Source of the DNA: Sipunculus nudus
Taxonomy: Eukaryota > Annelida > Sipuncula > Golfingiida > Sipunculidae
Direction of reading: 5' to 3'
Assembly: GCA_026874595.1 (NCBI GenBank)
Contig: CM049316.1
Coordinates: forward strand, 56,119,676 to 56,183,675
Length of the DNA stretch: 64,000 nucleotides
A program made the translations under genes and the position numbers. Positions 19,871-29,423 of this stretch are shown piece by piece (the first letter of the stretch is position 1; each line of letters opens with the position of its first letter). The notes beneath the pieces were generated by a model. The model did no database searches and had not been told where the DNA came from. It saw only the letters and a list, made by a program, of their open reading frames with translations.

Positions 19871-20629
19871 ATGGATAGGGTACCTTTGGAGGAATGTATG
19901 CCACTAGATGTCAGGAGGCAGCTTGAACTGCAACGAGGCGCGGGTTTTCTTCGGCTAGACAAGAAACGGTCGCCCACCGTCCCTGATGTGGCTGAAACGC
20001 TCAATAACGTGGACGGAAAGATTCTATCCAGTGTGTTGTTACCTTCGTTGAGCTTACACAGCGACGAAAGTATCTGCACTTTTTTATTTGGAAGTCCTGG
20101 AATCCCTGACGCTTTGCATGCAGACCAGGAATGCCTGCGTTTGTACAACTACATCTGCATCCGTTTGGCGGCTGTATATTTCGTGAGACGATTTCTGATT
20201 TCAAAAGAGGTCCCGCATAGCCATACATTCATGATCAGTTGTACGAGGTTTTCGTGTTTGATCGAAGGTTTACGCGACCTGTACTACCTGAAATATTCCG
20301 AGGTACAGCGGTTGGTGGATGCAATCGATAAGGCGAATGAAGATATGCGAGCTGCGAGAGGAGAGGTCGACGTATGCACTGTAACTATGCGCGACCGTTG
20401 GATGGTGTCTGCATACGCTGCTTTCGGGTGTTTCATGAGGCTGGTGGCAGAAGCGTGCCGTTTCCATTGCAAACCCACACCTGTGTCACTCGGTCATTCT
20501 AACACGGCGCGCCGTGTCCTGAACAGCTGTGAAGACTCAGCTTTCATGTTGTCTGAAGACGGAACTACTGTCCTGAGTCACCTGCTTTTGCATGTTCCCC
20601 ATTTGACACTAAATGAACTAGCTGTGTGA
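19871..20629 (+). CDS. Hypothetical protein in terminase intron, 252 aa
   Basis: Not recognised. It is the only nested gene in the same direction as terminase. ATG at 19871. The protein looks alpha-helical and Leu/Arg-rich, with a hydrophobic stretch LYNYICIRLAAVYFVRRFL at about residues 90-110 that is probably a buried helix rather than a membrane anchor. A consensus splice-donor-like CAG/GTAAGC lies 10 bases after the stop, around 20637-20645; its use is unknown. Because it lies on the sense strand of the terminase intron it must have its own promoter or come from alternative splicing. Confidence 0.7.
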   Translation: MDRVPLEECMPLDVRRQLELQRGAGFLRLDKKRSPTVPDVAETLNNVDGKILSSVLLPSLSLHSDESICTFLFGSPGIPDALHADQECLRLYNYICIRLAAVYFVRRFLISKEVPHSHTFMISCTRFSCLIEGLRDLYYLKYSEVQRLVDAIDKANEDMRAARGEVDVCTVTMRDRWMVSAYAAFGCFMRLVAEACRFHCKPTPVSLGHSNTARRVLNSCEDSAFMLSEDGTTVLSHLLLHVPHLTLNELAV

Positions 20630-20736
20630 CGCCTACAGGTAAGCTTTTAAAGGTTTTCACGTAGCTTCCGCGGTGAAAGTTTACAAAATGGAAACAGGGG
20701 ACTTAGAGTAACTGTGGATTATAGACACAGACGGCT

Positions 20737-21831
20737 TCATAAACGCTGGTGATGTGGTATGCAGGGCTTGGGTAGCATCGGCGTAAAATACCTGTATTTT
20801 GGACACCTGGATACATTCATACCGGTCACTGGGTCATAAGCAGTGTACGTGATGTGGTTACACCCGCCGCCTTCGACGTCCTGTGTGGTGACCTGTCCAG
20901 CCACACCTGCTGAAAGCTGGCTAGACGTTGACGCCGGATGGTCGTAGATCCACATGGCATTCCTTTGTTTGCCCCGGTTCATGTCTGATACTGCATGTCT
21001 CATATGTGTGGCGAGGTATTTTTTCAATTCATCGATTGTCCGGGATCCCCTGGTCGAGTCCTTTTCCGACGAAGTGAGAGATTCCACTGCAGAGCACCAT
21101 GCGCGGGAGCATTCACCGTACGACGGACGAAGGTTGGGTGACAGCCGAGACAGGGCCTTGTAACACTCGTATTTCACATGTTTCGTGTCGTCTTGGGATG
21201 GGTGTGACACTTTGCTTGACACGTAATCGTGCAGAAGCGCGTCAGTCTCGGTGTATCGACTGAACAGGAGCTGATCAACAAGTGAAAAGTTGTACACCGT
21301 GACGGGTCGGGCTATTACCGCCATAACGAATTCCGGACGTGGCTCTACCCTTAGGAGTTCGTCACGGTCGGCTGACTGTTGTTTTTCCCACGTGTACGTC
21401 GCCATGTGGTCTTGTTGAAAAACATGGGTCGCACATGTTTGGCCGTTCCCGTCACCTGTAGATATGACCGGTGCGTCATTCTCTGTCCCGTGCCGGGGAA
21501 ACTCGTCCTCACGCGGACACGTTTCATATATCTTGGCTCCGCTCGGCATCCCTGATGCCACACACACCATATCACCGTCTGCCGTCATCTCCACGCCAGG
21601 GCAAGGGTCGCTACCGCTGTCCGGGTGCTGGTCCCCTGTTTTGAAACAGGCATGGAGGCGTCCGTGCGTGATGCAGTGGAACAAAGCCGGGGGAGACCTT
21701 GTTTTGGCAACGGTGTTTAACAAAAAAACGTAGTGGTCTGGCGGACGTCTGAAACGGCATCGCGAAGCGTTCGTTGAGTAACACGGATTGTACCTCTGGG
21801 GTCTCCCTTTACTCTTACCTTTTGCTTTCAT
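20737..21831 (-). CDS. Hypothetical basic protein in terminase intron, 364 aa
   Basis: Not recognised. ATG at 21831. The N-terminus is strongly basic (KAKGKSKGRPQR), as in nucleic-acid-binding or nuclear proteins. The rest has scattered Cys/His and ends in a Pro-rich tail. It converges with 19871-20629 across 107 bp. No membrane segment or catalytic motif stands out. Confidence 0.75.
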   Translation of the reverse strand: MKAKGKSKGRPQRYNPCYSTNASRCRFRRPPDHYVFLLNTVAKTRSPPALFHCITHGRLHACFKTGDQHPDSGSDPCPGVEMTADGDMVCVASGMPSGAKIYETCPREDEFPRHGTENDAPVISTGDGNGQTCATHVFQQDHMATYTWEKQQSADRDELLRVEPRPEFVMAVIARPVTVYNFSLVDQLLFSRYTETDALLHDYVSSKVSHPSQDDTKHVKYECYKALSRLSPNLRPSYGECSRAWCSAVESLTSSEKDSTRGSRTIDELKKYLATHMRHAVSDMNRGKQRNAMWIYDHPASTSSQLSAGVAGQVTTQDVEGGGCNHITYTAYDPVTGMNVSRCPKYRYFTPMLPKPCIPHHQRL

Positions 21832-21937
21832 GAGTGGGGTACCCTGTCATATATGTTGCCATAAAATACCTAAAATGTGTATGATCATTTATGTTCTCAG
21901 CTGATTGGCACCCCAGAGGTGCGATAGGTTTTTGTTG

Positions 21938-22189
21938 TCAGATGCGGTCACTGTGAGTGGTGCATATATCGTAGTAAGCAGACATCACAAGGGAGGATAA
22001 CGCTTTTAAGACGACGTCACATCTTCTCGTATCACACGTTCCCTCATCCCGAACATGCTCGTGTACCATAAAGCAGTTCTCGTGTAACCGGTCTATTATC
22101 TGTTGTGGCGTGCTCACGAGCAGTGCTTGTTCCCAGCTACTCACCAAGTCCTCTAACTCGTCTAAAGTGTGTTCGGTGCCTTGAGCCAT
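21938..22189 (-). CDS. Small helical protein in terminase intron, 83 aa
   Basis: The open frame runs to a GTG at 22234; the first ATG, at 22189, gives 83 aa. The protein is acidic, Leu-rich and almost certainly all helical (LDELEDLVSSWEQALL then QQIIDRLHEN). Herpesviruses encode a small helical third terminase subunit (UL33 family) of about this size. Its place beside terminase exon 2 makes that a reasonable hypothesis, but no diagnostic motif is visible. Confidence 0.6.
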   Translation of the reverse strand: MAQGTEHTLDELEDLVSSWEQALLVSTPQQIIDRLHENCFMVHEHVRDEGTCDTRRCDVVLKALSSLVMSAYYDICTTHSDRI

Positions 22190-22310
22190 CCACCCTCCCT
22201 TTTGAATATGTGTCTGATGAATCTGCGCACTCACGTGCTTTTATATTGTTGTGTCGCCACCATGGCCTTTTTTTATAATCAGTGACGTGTTCTTTCCTCG
22301 TTCGTTTCAG

Positions 22311-23603
22311 GCTGGCAGGGGTCACACGTACGACATCGTGTATGTTGACGAAGCTGGATTTGTGAAAACGTTGACACACCTGTTGCCTTATGTGAACCGC
22401 AGAGGGACCAAGTTGGTGCTCACATCTTCGATGAACACGTCGGCTGAGAATACATGCGCCTTACTGAAGTTGGAACGGACAGGAGTTGCTTACTACCGCG
22501 TGTGCTTCAGCTGTCCTGCAGACGTTCCACGCGTTGCCGAGTCGCCGGAAGCCATAGCGTGTCACCACTACGTCATGTCACTGCCGCCTCACATCACGAC
22601 GGACGTTGTACAAAAGACGGTTATGAACACGTTGGAACCTCACAGCTACGAAACAGAAAATATGGGCGTTAGTCTGGGGCGCGGCGACGGGCAGCCGGAT
22701 GGGCAGAATTCGGGGGATGAGGTTGGGCTTTTTTCACGATCTGTCCTGCAAGAAATGAAAGACGGTTTGAATGACTTGGATACATTCAACAATGTCGATT
22801 GTTTGGGTGATACATTGTTTGTGTACGTGGACCCAGCTTACACCACCAACGTGTCGGTGTCTGCTTCAGGAATAGCTTGCGTGTGTCGTTACACACCTGG
22901 CGCTCCGCCGTCCGGTCGTGTTTCCCGCAGGGTCCCCTCAAACAAAACCAGGCGCATGGCGGTCGTCCTCGGATTGGACGAGGTGCGTTTGATAGAACAC
23001 AGCGTACCAGCGGAAGTTTTCATTGGGCTGGCGGTTTTGCGCCTGCTGCAGCGTGTTGTGAATATGCACGCGTGCCCGCTGACATACTCGTCCCGTTTCA
23101 AGACTGCTGTTGTCGCTGTGGAAAGCAATAGCAACGAACACCTGGCCGTGCAGATTTGTCATTTCATACACAACGCCGCCAAAAAAATGGCCGGGCCGGT
23201 TCGGTCGCTGTCGTTTCAATTCACCCACAGGAGGAGGACAGAGAAGGATGCCAAGACGGTTGGGCTCCAATCCGTGCGGGATTTCGGGACAGCCGAGGTT
23301 GCGGGTTTCTTCCTGGACAAACAGAAAAAAACTTTAGTGTCCCTCTTTCAAAGTGCATTCAACAGTCGCATCGTGCGTTTGTCAATGAGCCTCGCCAGCT
23401 CGGCACTTGAGCATGCCGGGTTGGACGCTAGGAATTTGATCACGGAGCAGCTGTCGAAATTCCGGCCGGACCGAAAGCCCCACGATCATACACAGGATGA
23501 CGTGGCCCTTTCCCTGATACTGGCATACAACCTGTTGCTAAACGAGAGAAACGAAAACTTTAACGTACATGAGTTGGCACCGTTGCACACGTCCATTATT
23601 TAG
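22311..23603 (+). CDS. Terminase large subunit, exon 2 (Walker B and nuclease)
   Basis: Continues exon 1 in phase 0 after a consensus acceptor at 22310 and adds 430 residues, for a total of about 814. The Walker B segment VYVDEA lies at residues 394-399, followed by a coupling motif TSSMN. The RNase H-like nuclease has its expected acidic residues: D558 in VYVDPA, E655 in VAVES, and D780/D781 in TQDDVALSL. All metal-binding positions are intact, so the enzyme looks functional. AATAAA follows the stop at 23626-23631. Confidence 0.93.
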   Translation, partial: AGRGHTYDIVYVDEAGFVKTLTHLLPYVNRRGTKLVLTSSMNTSAENTCALLKLERTGVAYYRVCFSCPADVPRVAESPEAIACHHYVMSLPPHITTDVVQKTVMNTLEPHSYETENMGVSLGRGDGQPDGQNSGDEVGLFSRSVLQEMKDGLNDLDTFNNVDCLGDTLFVYVDPAYTTNVSVSASGIACVCRYTPGAPPSGRVSRRVPSNKTRRMAVVLGLDEVRLIEHSVPAEVFIGLAVLRLLQRVVNMHACPLTYSSRFKTAVVAVESNSNEHLAVQICHFIHNAAKKMAGPVRSLSFQFTHRRRTEKDAKTVGLQSVRDFGTAEVAGFFLDKQKKTLVSLFQSAFNSRIVRLSMSLASSALEHAGLDARNLITEQLSKFRPDRKPHDHTQDDVALSLILAYNLLLNERNENFNVHELAPLHTSII

Positions 23604-23625
23604 GATGCACGATGTTTTCCCCTTA

Positions 23626-23631
23626 AATAAA
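23626..23631 (+). terminator. Poly(A) signal of the terminase transcript
   Basis: AATAAA 23 bases after the terminase stop codon. Confidence 0.7.
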
Positions 23632-23696
23632 AGGGGCACATGTCCTAAAATGGTACGCACTGCGTGTTATGTTCGGATAATCTGACACGTGCCCGT

Positions 23697-23996
23697 ATGT
23701 ATCAACAGACTGCCGATGGGTCGGGTAATGATGCGTCACGCGCGACTCAGCAGCAGTCATCGCCCGCAACCGATCTGGTGTACTTCCAGACCGTGACACC
23801 GAGAGAGCTACTGGACACATTTCCACGGACAAAGGATAACCGACCTTGCACCTCACTTTCTGCTCTCCAACATTTTGTTGTGACCGGGGTCAGGGCATCT
23901 GCCATTCAGAGCGCAAGAGACGGACACTTTTGTGAAGTACACTCCAAAGCTGTGACAAACAATCTACGTCTGCTTCGGGACTGCACCAGCATTTGA
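23697..23996 (+). CDS. Small hypothetical protein, 99 aa
   Basis: Not recognised. The frame opens at a GTG (23664); the ATG at 23697 is the likely start. The N-terminus is Gln/Ser/Ala-rich and probably disordered, and the C-terminal 60 residues look folded. It stops 13 bases before the ATG of 24010-25191, so both may lie on one transcript. The size would suit a small capsid or tegument component, but there is no direct evidence. Confidence 0.55.
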   Translation: MYQQTADGSGNDASRATQQQSSPATDLVYFQTVTPRELLDTFPRTKDNRPCTSLSALQHFVVTGVRASAIQSARDGHFCEVHSKAVTNNLRLLRDCTSI

Positions 23997-24009
23997 GGTC
24001 AGGGAAGGC

Positions 24010-25191
24010 ATGTTTGAGGACCACGCTGCAGGGAAGGGAAGTGAACGGCCGCCCGCACTTCGGGACGTCGTGCAGGCTCACGTGCAATATGAAAACCCCA
24101 AACATTCTTTGGATTTCAGGTTATTGGGGGAACATGTATGTCCGTCTGTTTCTGATCCCAATACACCCGCCTGCGTCAACATCGGCAGCTGCGCAGGTAT
24201 CAAACGGGTTAGCCTATCTTCGCTGTACAAAGTATTACGGGTGCTGGACGGGTCGGGGACATGGTATCTGAAATTAATGAGTCAGGCTGCTGGTGGACTC
24301 GTGTCCATCGTGAGACGCCCCGGGTCGGAAACAGAGCCAGACTGCGACATGACGTATCACAAGGTGAATACCGAGTACATCCAGCCGCTGGGTGAAACCA
24401 GCGCGGGTGAGATGCCTTGCATGGTCCCCTTACACAGTTTCCTGCGGCATCCGCGCGTCACTCACAGCGACGTCGTTGATGACAACGAAGACAGTTCCAG
24501 TGACTCTGATTGCTCTGTATACTGCACAGATTCCGAAACAGAAAGTGAAAGTGTCGAGGAAGACGCCATATGTTTGGAACGGGTATCGCAGGACGTGCAG
24601 ACTACAGCCGGGCCAGTGTATCCTCTGCGTCTTGTGAATTACAAGAAGCGCATGCAGGCGGGATCAGCCGTGAAATACGACGGTAGTCTGGTGAACCGTT
24701 CAAGGAACATTTTACAGGAAGAAGACAGGGCAGTCGCCGAATTTTGGTCCCGTAATGCTGATTCGAAATGCCAGGAAAGGACAGGACTGTACGGGCGATC
24801 TAAGACCACCTTGCACAGCCTGCTGGCGGCGTCCGATCCGAACCTGCCTTTCAGGAAACTGTGGATGCGCTTTAGGAGAACGCACATATGGCCTCGGTTC
24901 TCCAGCAGCCTCGTTGGTAATGTGGTGCGTGTACTTACGTGGTTTCTGACGAGTGTCTCGAGTCTGGTTCTGCTTTTTTTTTTGTGCCACGTTCGCCGAC
25001 TGTATGCATGCAAGGTGTACTTAGTATTTTCGTGTATTTGTACAGCTTTGTTTTTTGTGTGCTTATACGTTTGTGGTGGCCACAGGTCTATAGACGCGAT
25101 CTCGTGGTTGCGCCTCCATGTCATCCCGGGAAACTTCACGAGAGACATATACGATGCAGCAACGTTCCTGAAAAGAGTTGTATTGCATTGA
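24010..25191 (+). CDS. Membrane protein with C-terminal hairpin, 393 aa
   Basis: ATG at 24010. It has no signal peptide. A long N-terminal domain (to about 150) leads into an acidic Ser-rich stretch (about 157-187, many possible CK2 sites). Two hydrophobic helices near the C-terminus (about 302-327 and 333-354) are separated by a short basic loop, so the N-terminal bulk is predicted to face the cytoplasm or nucleoplasm. The herpesvirus nuclear egress membrane protein (UL34 family) is also C-terminally anchored. That is a possible role, but two helices and no shared motif leave it open. AATAAA follows at 25262-25267. Confidence 0.78.
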   Translation: MFEDHAAGKGSERPPALRDVVQAHVQYENPKHSLDFRLLGEHVCPSVSDPNTPACVNIGSCAGIKRVSLSSLYKVLRVLDGSGTWYLKLMSQAAGGLVSIVRRPGSETEPDCDMTYHKVNTEYIQPLGETSAGEMPCMVPLHSFLRHPRVTHSDVVDDNEDSSSDSDCSVYCTDSETESESVEEDAICLERVSQDVQTTAGPVYPLRLVNYKKRMQAGSAVKYDGSLVNRSRNILQEEDRAVAEFWSRNADSKCQERTGLYGRSKTTLHSLLAASDPNLPFRKLWMRFRRTHIWPRFSSSLVGNVVRVLTWFLTSVSSLVLLFFLCHVRRLYACKVYLVFSCICTALFFVCLYVCGGHRSIDAISWLRLHVIPGNFTRDIYDAATFLKRVVLH

Positions 25192-25261
25192 CAAGGCATG
25201 AAAAACATTTTTCTCTCGCTCTATATATATATGAGCAATGTACATGGTGGATTGTAAATGC

Positions 25262-25267
25262 AATAAA
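25262..25267 (+). terminator. Poly(A) signal after 24010-25191
   Basis: AATAAA 71 bases downstream of the stop. Confidence 0.6.
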
Positions 25268-25371
25268 AAATATGGCACGCTGTTGTTTGTTTTTATTCGA
25301 AAAAGGTGTGTGGTATAGCATTATTGTGTGTGATGGATGTGACATTCATATCAGTCTTCTTACGCCAGATA

Positions 25372-25423
25372 GATCACGTGATCACGTGATCATGATTCAG
25401 TAGCAGATTAGGATGTATAAAAA
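25372..25423 (+). promoter_or_regulatory. Double E-box palindrome and TATA box before the 1230-aa gene
   Basis: Two overlapping palindromes give CACGTG at 25375-25380 and 25383-25388. TATAAAAA at 25416-25423 lies about 80 bp upstream of the ATG at 25500. A similar ATCACGTGAT occurs at 33733-33742. Confidence 0.6.
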
Positions 25424-25499
25424 AACAGATACGCACCGATGTTAGCCAGTGTGTTGCATACCATAATTGCAGTTACAGGCTGTGGAGAGAGGAAGCGGG

Positions 25500-28400
25500 A
25501 TGGAGGACCTGTGCCAGGTTTCTGCCAGGATCGACACACCTTGCATCCTTGATGAATGGGTCCCAGTACACAAGGTGAGGGATTATCATGCACAATCAAA
25601 AGACGGTTGGGATCACCGTCGTCTCCTTCAGATATTCGGTCACCTGTTTGCGCGCAGTTTCCCGTTCCCACCCTCCACTCACGCTGACTACAAGAGAGAA
25701 GTTGAACTGGTCGACAGCGTTGTAAAGGCTTGCGGGACCCGGTGGTGCGTTTCACAGCCCGTGCCGGATGTGGACGGTGTCCGTGTGACAAAAGTGGCTG
25801 TCTTGCTGGCCCGTTTCTGCACACCGGGTGCCGATGATATATCAGAACATTTACGTCACCGTTTCATCGTGGCACTGGAACATGCCGCGACACGGATGGT
25901 CGAAGGGGCGGGTGTTGTGCATGTCAGGGTGATATGTCCATATCAGGACTCAGCCAAAGAAGAGTTGGCACGCGACGTGCTAGCTTACGACGTGACGGAC
26001 ACGTGGAACGGCCTGTCTGCTCGTTGTGGCAAGCAGCCCCCTGCTTGGAACGCTACACCTGAATGGAACAGAGCATCGGCCGGTTTCTGCCGTTACGCGG
26101 GAACATGTCAACCAGATCTGGACGATACTGACGGACGGGCCCCGTCAGCAAAACGCCTGTGCCTGGAAACGCGGACGTGCGTCAGGTCTCGTTTTTTTAT
26201 CGTGTGGCCTTCAGGCCATGTCAGTTGTAAGCCACATTTAGATTCATGGGCGGTGTCAGGTAGCAACCCGTCCACGCGTCCAGCTGAACACTTCCACACG
26301 TTGTTCGACCGCATGCTAATGGAAGCATGCTTACCGTCTCTGAGTCGCGTGCCCGATTCAGCGCTCTTGTATCTCCTGTGCAGACTTTTGTCCCCTGAAC
26401 GTGCCATAGGTATATGCAGTCATAAGTACCCTGTATTCATACAGAACGCCCTGGCAGAAAAGGCGCGGCCGATTCCCGTTCAGACTCTGCGCCGTACCGC
26501 AGCAGCGGGGTGGTGGGAGGCTGCAAACGTCGCCTGGATGCAATACGCTGTAGACACAGGCATGTTCGGGGAGTACAATGCCATCTTGCGTACTGAACAG
26601 ATCGCAGATGCGCTTGCGCAGGCCGCAAACGAAAGAGTAACTTTTATCAAACGTGGTGAAGGTGTGTGGAACATATGTCATGCTGTGCACCACCTGTTGA
26701 ACACGTGCAGAAACCTCGTGAGCCAAGTCAATCGACAGGCCAATGAGGTTTGCATCCCGTTCACGGAGGTGGACGGTTTCGTAGGCGTGCCGGGCATAAA
26801 GGCTTACAGGCACGACCTCTTCCTTAAAGCATATCGTACGTCCCAGGGCCTCTTGCGTTTCAAACCGCCTAGTTCCCACGATCCTCGGGCCCGCAGTTTC
26901 AGTGTGCCTTGGCACCACAGGTCTAGTTTAATTCCCGACGTGCTCACCCGAGGTGGTTTCCAATCAACTTCGCCGCGCAGCTGTGTGAAAGATGAGAAGA
27001 CTGGACCTTCTAAAAAGAAATGGAACAAAAACAGCGACATGTTCTGGGTTTGGTTTCCGTCAGGTGCGCCAGAAACGGACCACTTCTGTCACAAAAGGAC
27101 TGAAGCAGAGGGGCCGGCTGAAACACCTTGCCCTGAATGCTGGGACATTTTGGAATGGCAGGCAGATCATGAAAAGGTCGGCCTGGACAATGGGTCAGGG
27201 AGCAGTCAGAGACACCCGACGAGTTGTCTTCTTGGATTCGGGTGCAGGTCTGTTCAGATCAAACGGTTACTGTTACATCTTGCAGTCGGTTGCGCGGTTC
27301 CTCCGAGACGGTGTGGCCATGCACGAGATGCGACAGACGTGTCGGAGAGTCACGTCTCGTGTCCGGCCACAGCCTGGTGGAAGGCTCACTATGTCCCCGC
27401 GACCGTGTCTCTACACAGGGAATGGCGAGACGTTATGCCGTGGAAAACCAACAACTGGCAGAACGCTCATCCACAGACCGCGCAAGAGGGCACTGCAGCT
27501 TCTGCGCGCTTCGTCGGGATTTTGGAAACGCTGAACGATCTTATACGGAACCCTAATGTCCATCCTGTACCCGCTCCCTTCAATTCAGACGAAGCACTGA
27601 GTGATGTCTATCGGTCGGCGCGCCAAGCGTCAAGCGTTCCAGACACAGACCAGCGACCCGATCCGGGTTTGCTGGATGTGAACGTGCTGCAGTGTCTGTC
27701 TTTTAATGACGATGCCACCCAGGTTGTCTGGCGTGCGACGGGTTCTGACGACTGCAAAATGCCTCACCCTGTTTATGGGAAGATCCCCCTGGCGTCTCCG
27801 TATATTTCCGTCTGGGGCAGTTCCAGTCAAGGGGGCGCCGTACTTGGAAGCGGTGATACGGCAGGTGCCGTACACCTTGCATGGGGAGGCACGGCTTTTG
27901 ATACGAATCGCGTGTACGTCACGTTCAGCGGCCCCAGGATGACCACGTACAGTTCTGAAGGGACCGTAAAAAATCATTCCGGTGCAACATTCTCTAGAAG
28001 TGCTCAACGTAGTCAAGGGCTCATGATCCAACGGACCAACAACAACAGGGGAGGTATACAGAATCTCCTTCTCTCGGAACTCCAACGGCATGTGTGTGCC
28101 CACATTTCCGACCCGGTTGCGCAGCACCACTTGACTCGGAACGTTCCCGGTATTGTCGTCGTGAATGTTAATTTTTGCGTGGACCACCACGGACCAACGA
28201 ACGTGTCACGCATTCCAGGGAAAATGGTCAGGTACACACGCGCGGTGAAAGCAAGGAAGTTTCCAGGTGTGGCACTGTCTGTCCTCGTCCCAATTAAGTG
28301 CACCACACGTCTACGTATCAAAAATATTCACGTTACCCCTGTGGGGGGCAACACGGGCAAGACGCCGGAATGCGTGGCGGTCGAGGACGCCGACGTTGAT

Positions 28401-29192
28401 GAAAACAGGTCAGTCACCGCGTCTTTGCCGTGCAATCTTCACAAATGCTGTTCCGCCACGTACCCGAAAGCCAGCAACCCACACACCCTGCATGCACTGG
28501 TGGAGTCCCATCGGCGTGTCATTGAAAGCGTAGGAGAGCTCGACCTTGCAATGCAGAGGGCCATGCAAAACACGGAACGCGCCAATGAGTGCCCATTAAA
28601 TTTTCTGGCGTCACGTCTGATTTCGTGCGTCTACAACTTGAGAGACACGCGGGGCCGCGCAGAAAAAAGGACCGCTTCGGAGGGAGATTGCGATCAGTCC
28701 GAAGACTGCCCGTTGGTATATACATGGGGTTCAGTGGCCGTCGGGAGCGGGCCCCATATGCCGCAGCTGGCGCGCACACTCCGCAAACGGTTTTCGCCTG
28801 CAGCGTGTAAACCATTGCAGTTGTGCTCGGCCGATTACGACCCTTGCGCACAACGAGCACGCCACGGACCAACTGACCGTTTTGGCAGGGTAGGGCGGAA
28901 GACCGATTCTGTTCTCAGCGGGCAAAGCACAGCTTACAGGTCCCGCAATGGCGATTTCGTGTCCGCTTTGTACGACTGCACAGCCGACCCGTCAGTTGGG
29001 TCCTTGTCACCTGTAAATGGCGTTTACGCTTATTTCACATGGCTTCAACAGAAACGCCACGCCTTGTGGGCTGCTGACGGGGACGTGAACGAAAAGCAGC
29101 AGCAGGTGCCGTGGGACACATTAGAAATGACGTGTCAGGCGTGGACCTCCACATCAGGACTCACCCCCACTGTCGAACCTTACAAACTTTAA
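25500..29192 (+). CDS. Very large hypothetical protein, 1230 aa
   Basis: Not recognised. The frame opens at a TTG; the ATG at 25500 is used and fits the TATA box at 25416. It has no signal peptide or transmembrane helix. Size and lack of repeats suggest a major structural or replication protein. The herpesvirus major capsid protein (about 1,300 residues) and the primase subunit (about 1,000) are both in range, but I see neither primase acidic motifs nor a zinc module that would decide. There is a basic segment around PSKKKWNKN (about residue 508) and a Gly/Ser-rich central region. Codon use and composition match its neighbours. Confidence 0.85.
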   Translation: MEDLCQVSARIDTPCILDEWVPVHKVRDYHAQSKDGWDHRRLLQIFGHLFARSFPFPPSTHADYKREVELVDSVVKACGTRWCVSQPVPDVDGVRVTKVAVLLARFCTPGADDISEHLRHRFIVALEHAATRMVEGAGVVHVRVICPYQDSAKEELARDVLAYDVTDTWNGLSARCGKQPPAWNATPEWNRASAGFCRYAGTCQPDLDDTDGRAPSAKRLCLETRTCVRSRFFIVWPSGHVSCKPHLDSWAVSGSNPSTRPAEHFHTLFDRMLMEACLPSLSRVPDSALLYLLCRLLSPERAIGICSHKYPVFIQNALAEKARPIPVQTLRRTAAAGWWEAANVAWMQYAVDTGMFGEYNAILRTEQIADALAQAANERVTFIKRGEGVWNICHAVHHLLNTCRNLVSQVNRQANEVCIPFTEVDGFVGVPGIKAYRHDLFLKAYRTSQGLLRFKPPSSHDPRARSFSVPWHHRSSLIPDVLTRGGFQSTSPRSCVKDEKTGPSKKKWNKNSDMFWVWFPSGAPETDHFCHKRTEAEGPAETPCPECWDILEWQADHEKVGLDNGSGSSQRHPTSCLLGFGCRSVQIKRLLLHLAVGCAVPPRRCGHARDATDVSESHVSCPATAWWKAHYVPATVSLHREWRDVMPWKTNNWQNAHPQTAQEGTAASARFVGILETLNDLIRNPNVHPVPAPFNSDEALSDVYRSARQASSVPDTDQRPDPGLLDVNVLQCLSFNDDATQVVWRATGSDDCKMPHPVYGKIPLASPYISVWGSSSQGGAVLGSGDTAGAVHLAWGGTAFDTNRVYVTFSGPRMTTYSSEGTVKNHSGATFSRSAQRSQGLMIQRTNNNRGGIQNLLLSELQRHVCAHISDPVAQHHLTRNVPGIVVVNVNFCVDHHGPTNVSRIPGKMVRYTRAVKARKFPGVALSVLVPIKCTTRLRIKNIHVTPVGGNTGKTPECVAVEDADVDENRSVTASLPCNLHKCCSATYPKASNPHTLHALVESHRRVIESVGELDLAMQRAMQNTERANECPLNFLASRLISCVYNLRDTRGRAEKRTASEGDCDQSEDCPLVYTWGSVAVGSGPHMPQLARTLRKRFSPAACKPLQLCSADYDPCAQRARHGPTDRFGRVGRKTDSVLSGQSTAYRSRNGDFVSALYDCTADPSVGSLSPVNGVYAYFTWLQQKRHALWAADGDVNEKQQQVPWDTLEMTCQAWTSTSGLTPTVEPYKL

Positions 29193-29423
29193 ATAGCAAA
29201 ATATAAACTAATGTTTCAACACACACACATATCTATGTATGTATAACAAACAATAGATCATGGACATACAACTGTTTTATTGTTGATATATAATATAAAG
29301 CAACAGTGTTCACAAAATATCAGTTTGACATATTATACTTAAGCATTATGCAATATCTCTTATGAATCTATTCAAATGTGTATAAGTATGCGTGTGTATG
29401 GATGCCATTCTCGAATACGACAT
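29193..29423. terminator. AT-rich spacer with minus-strand poly(A) signal
   Basis: Convergent spacer between the 1230-aa gene and the leftward 872-aa gene. TTTATT near 29276-29281 is an AATAAA for the leftward transcript. Confidence 0.5.

Larger units (their letters stand above)
16499..22310 (+). other. 5.8-kb intron of the terminase gene, with five nested genes
   Basis: Donor GTAAGT at 16499. The acceptor is a pyrimidine-rich tract ending TTTCAG at 22305-22310. Inside are four leftward genes (16748-18010, 18100-19671, 20737-21831, 21938-22189) and one rightward gene (19871-20629). Vertebrate herpesviruses likewise carry genes inside the terminase intron. By position the nested genes are candidates for packaging or tegument roles. 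Confidence 0.88.

Noticed and set aside
20637-20645. Splice donor-like CAG/GTAAGC after gene 19871-20629
   Set aside because: It lies after the stop codon and no matching acceptor or continuing exon was found.
25500-29192. Assignment as major capsid protein or primase
   Set aside because: Size fits both, but no diagnostic motif was found; left as hypothetical.
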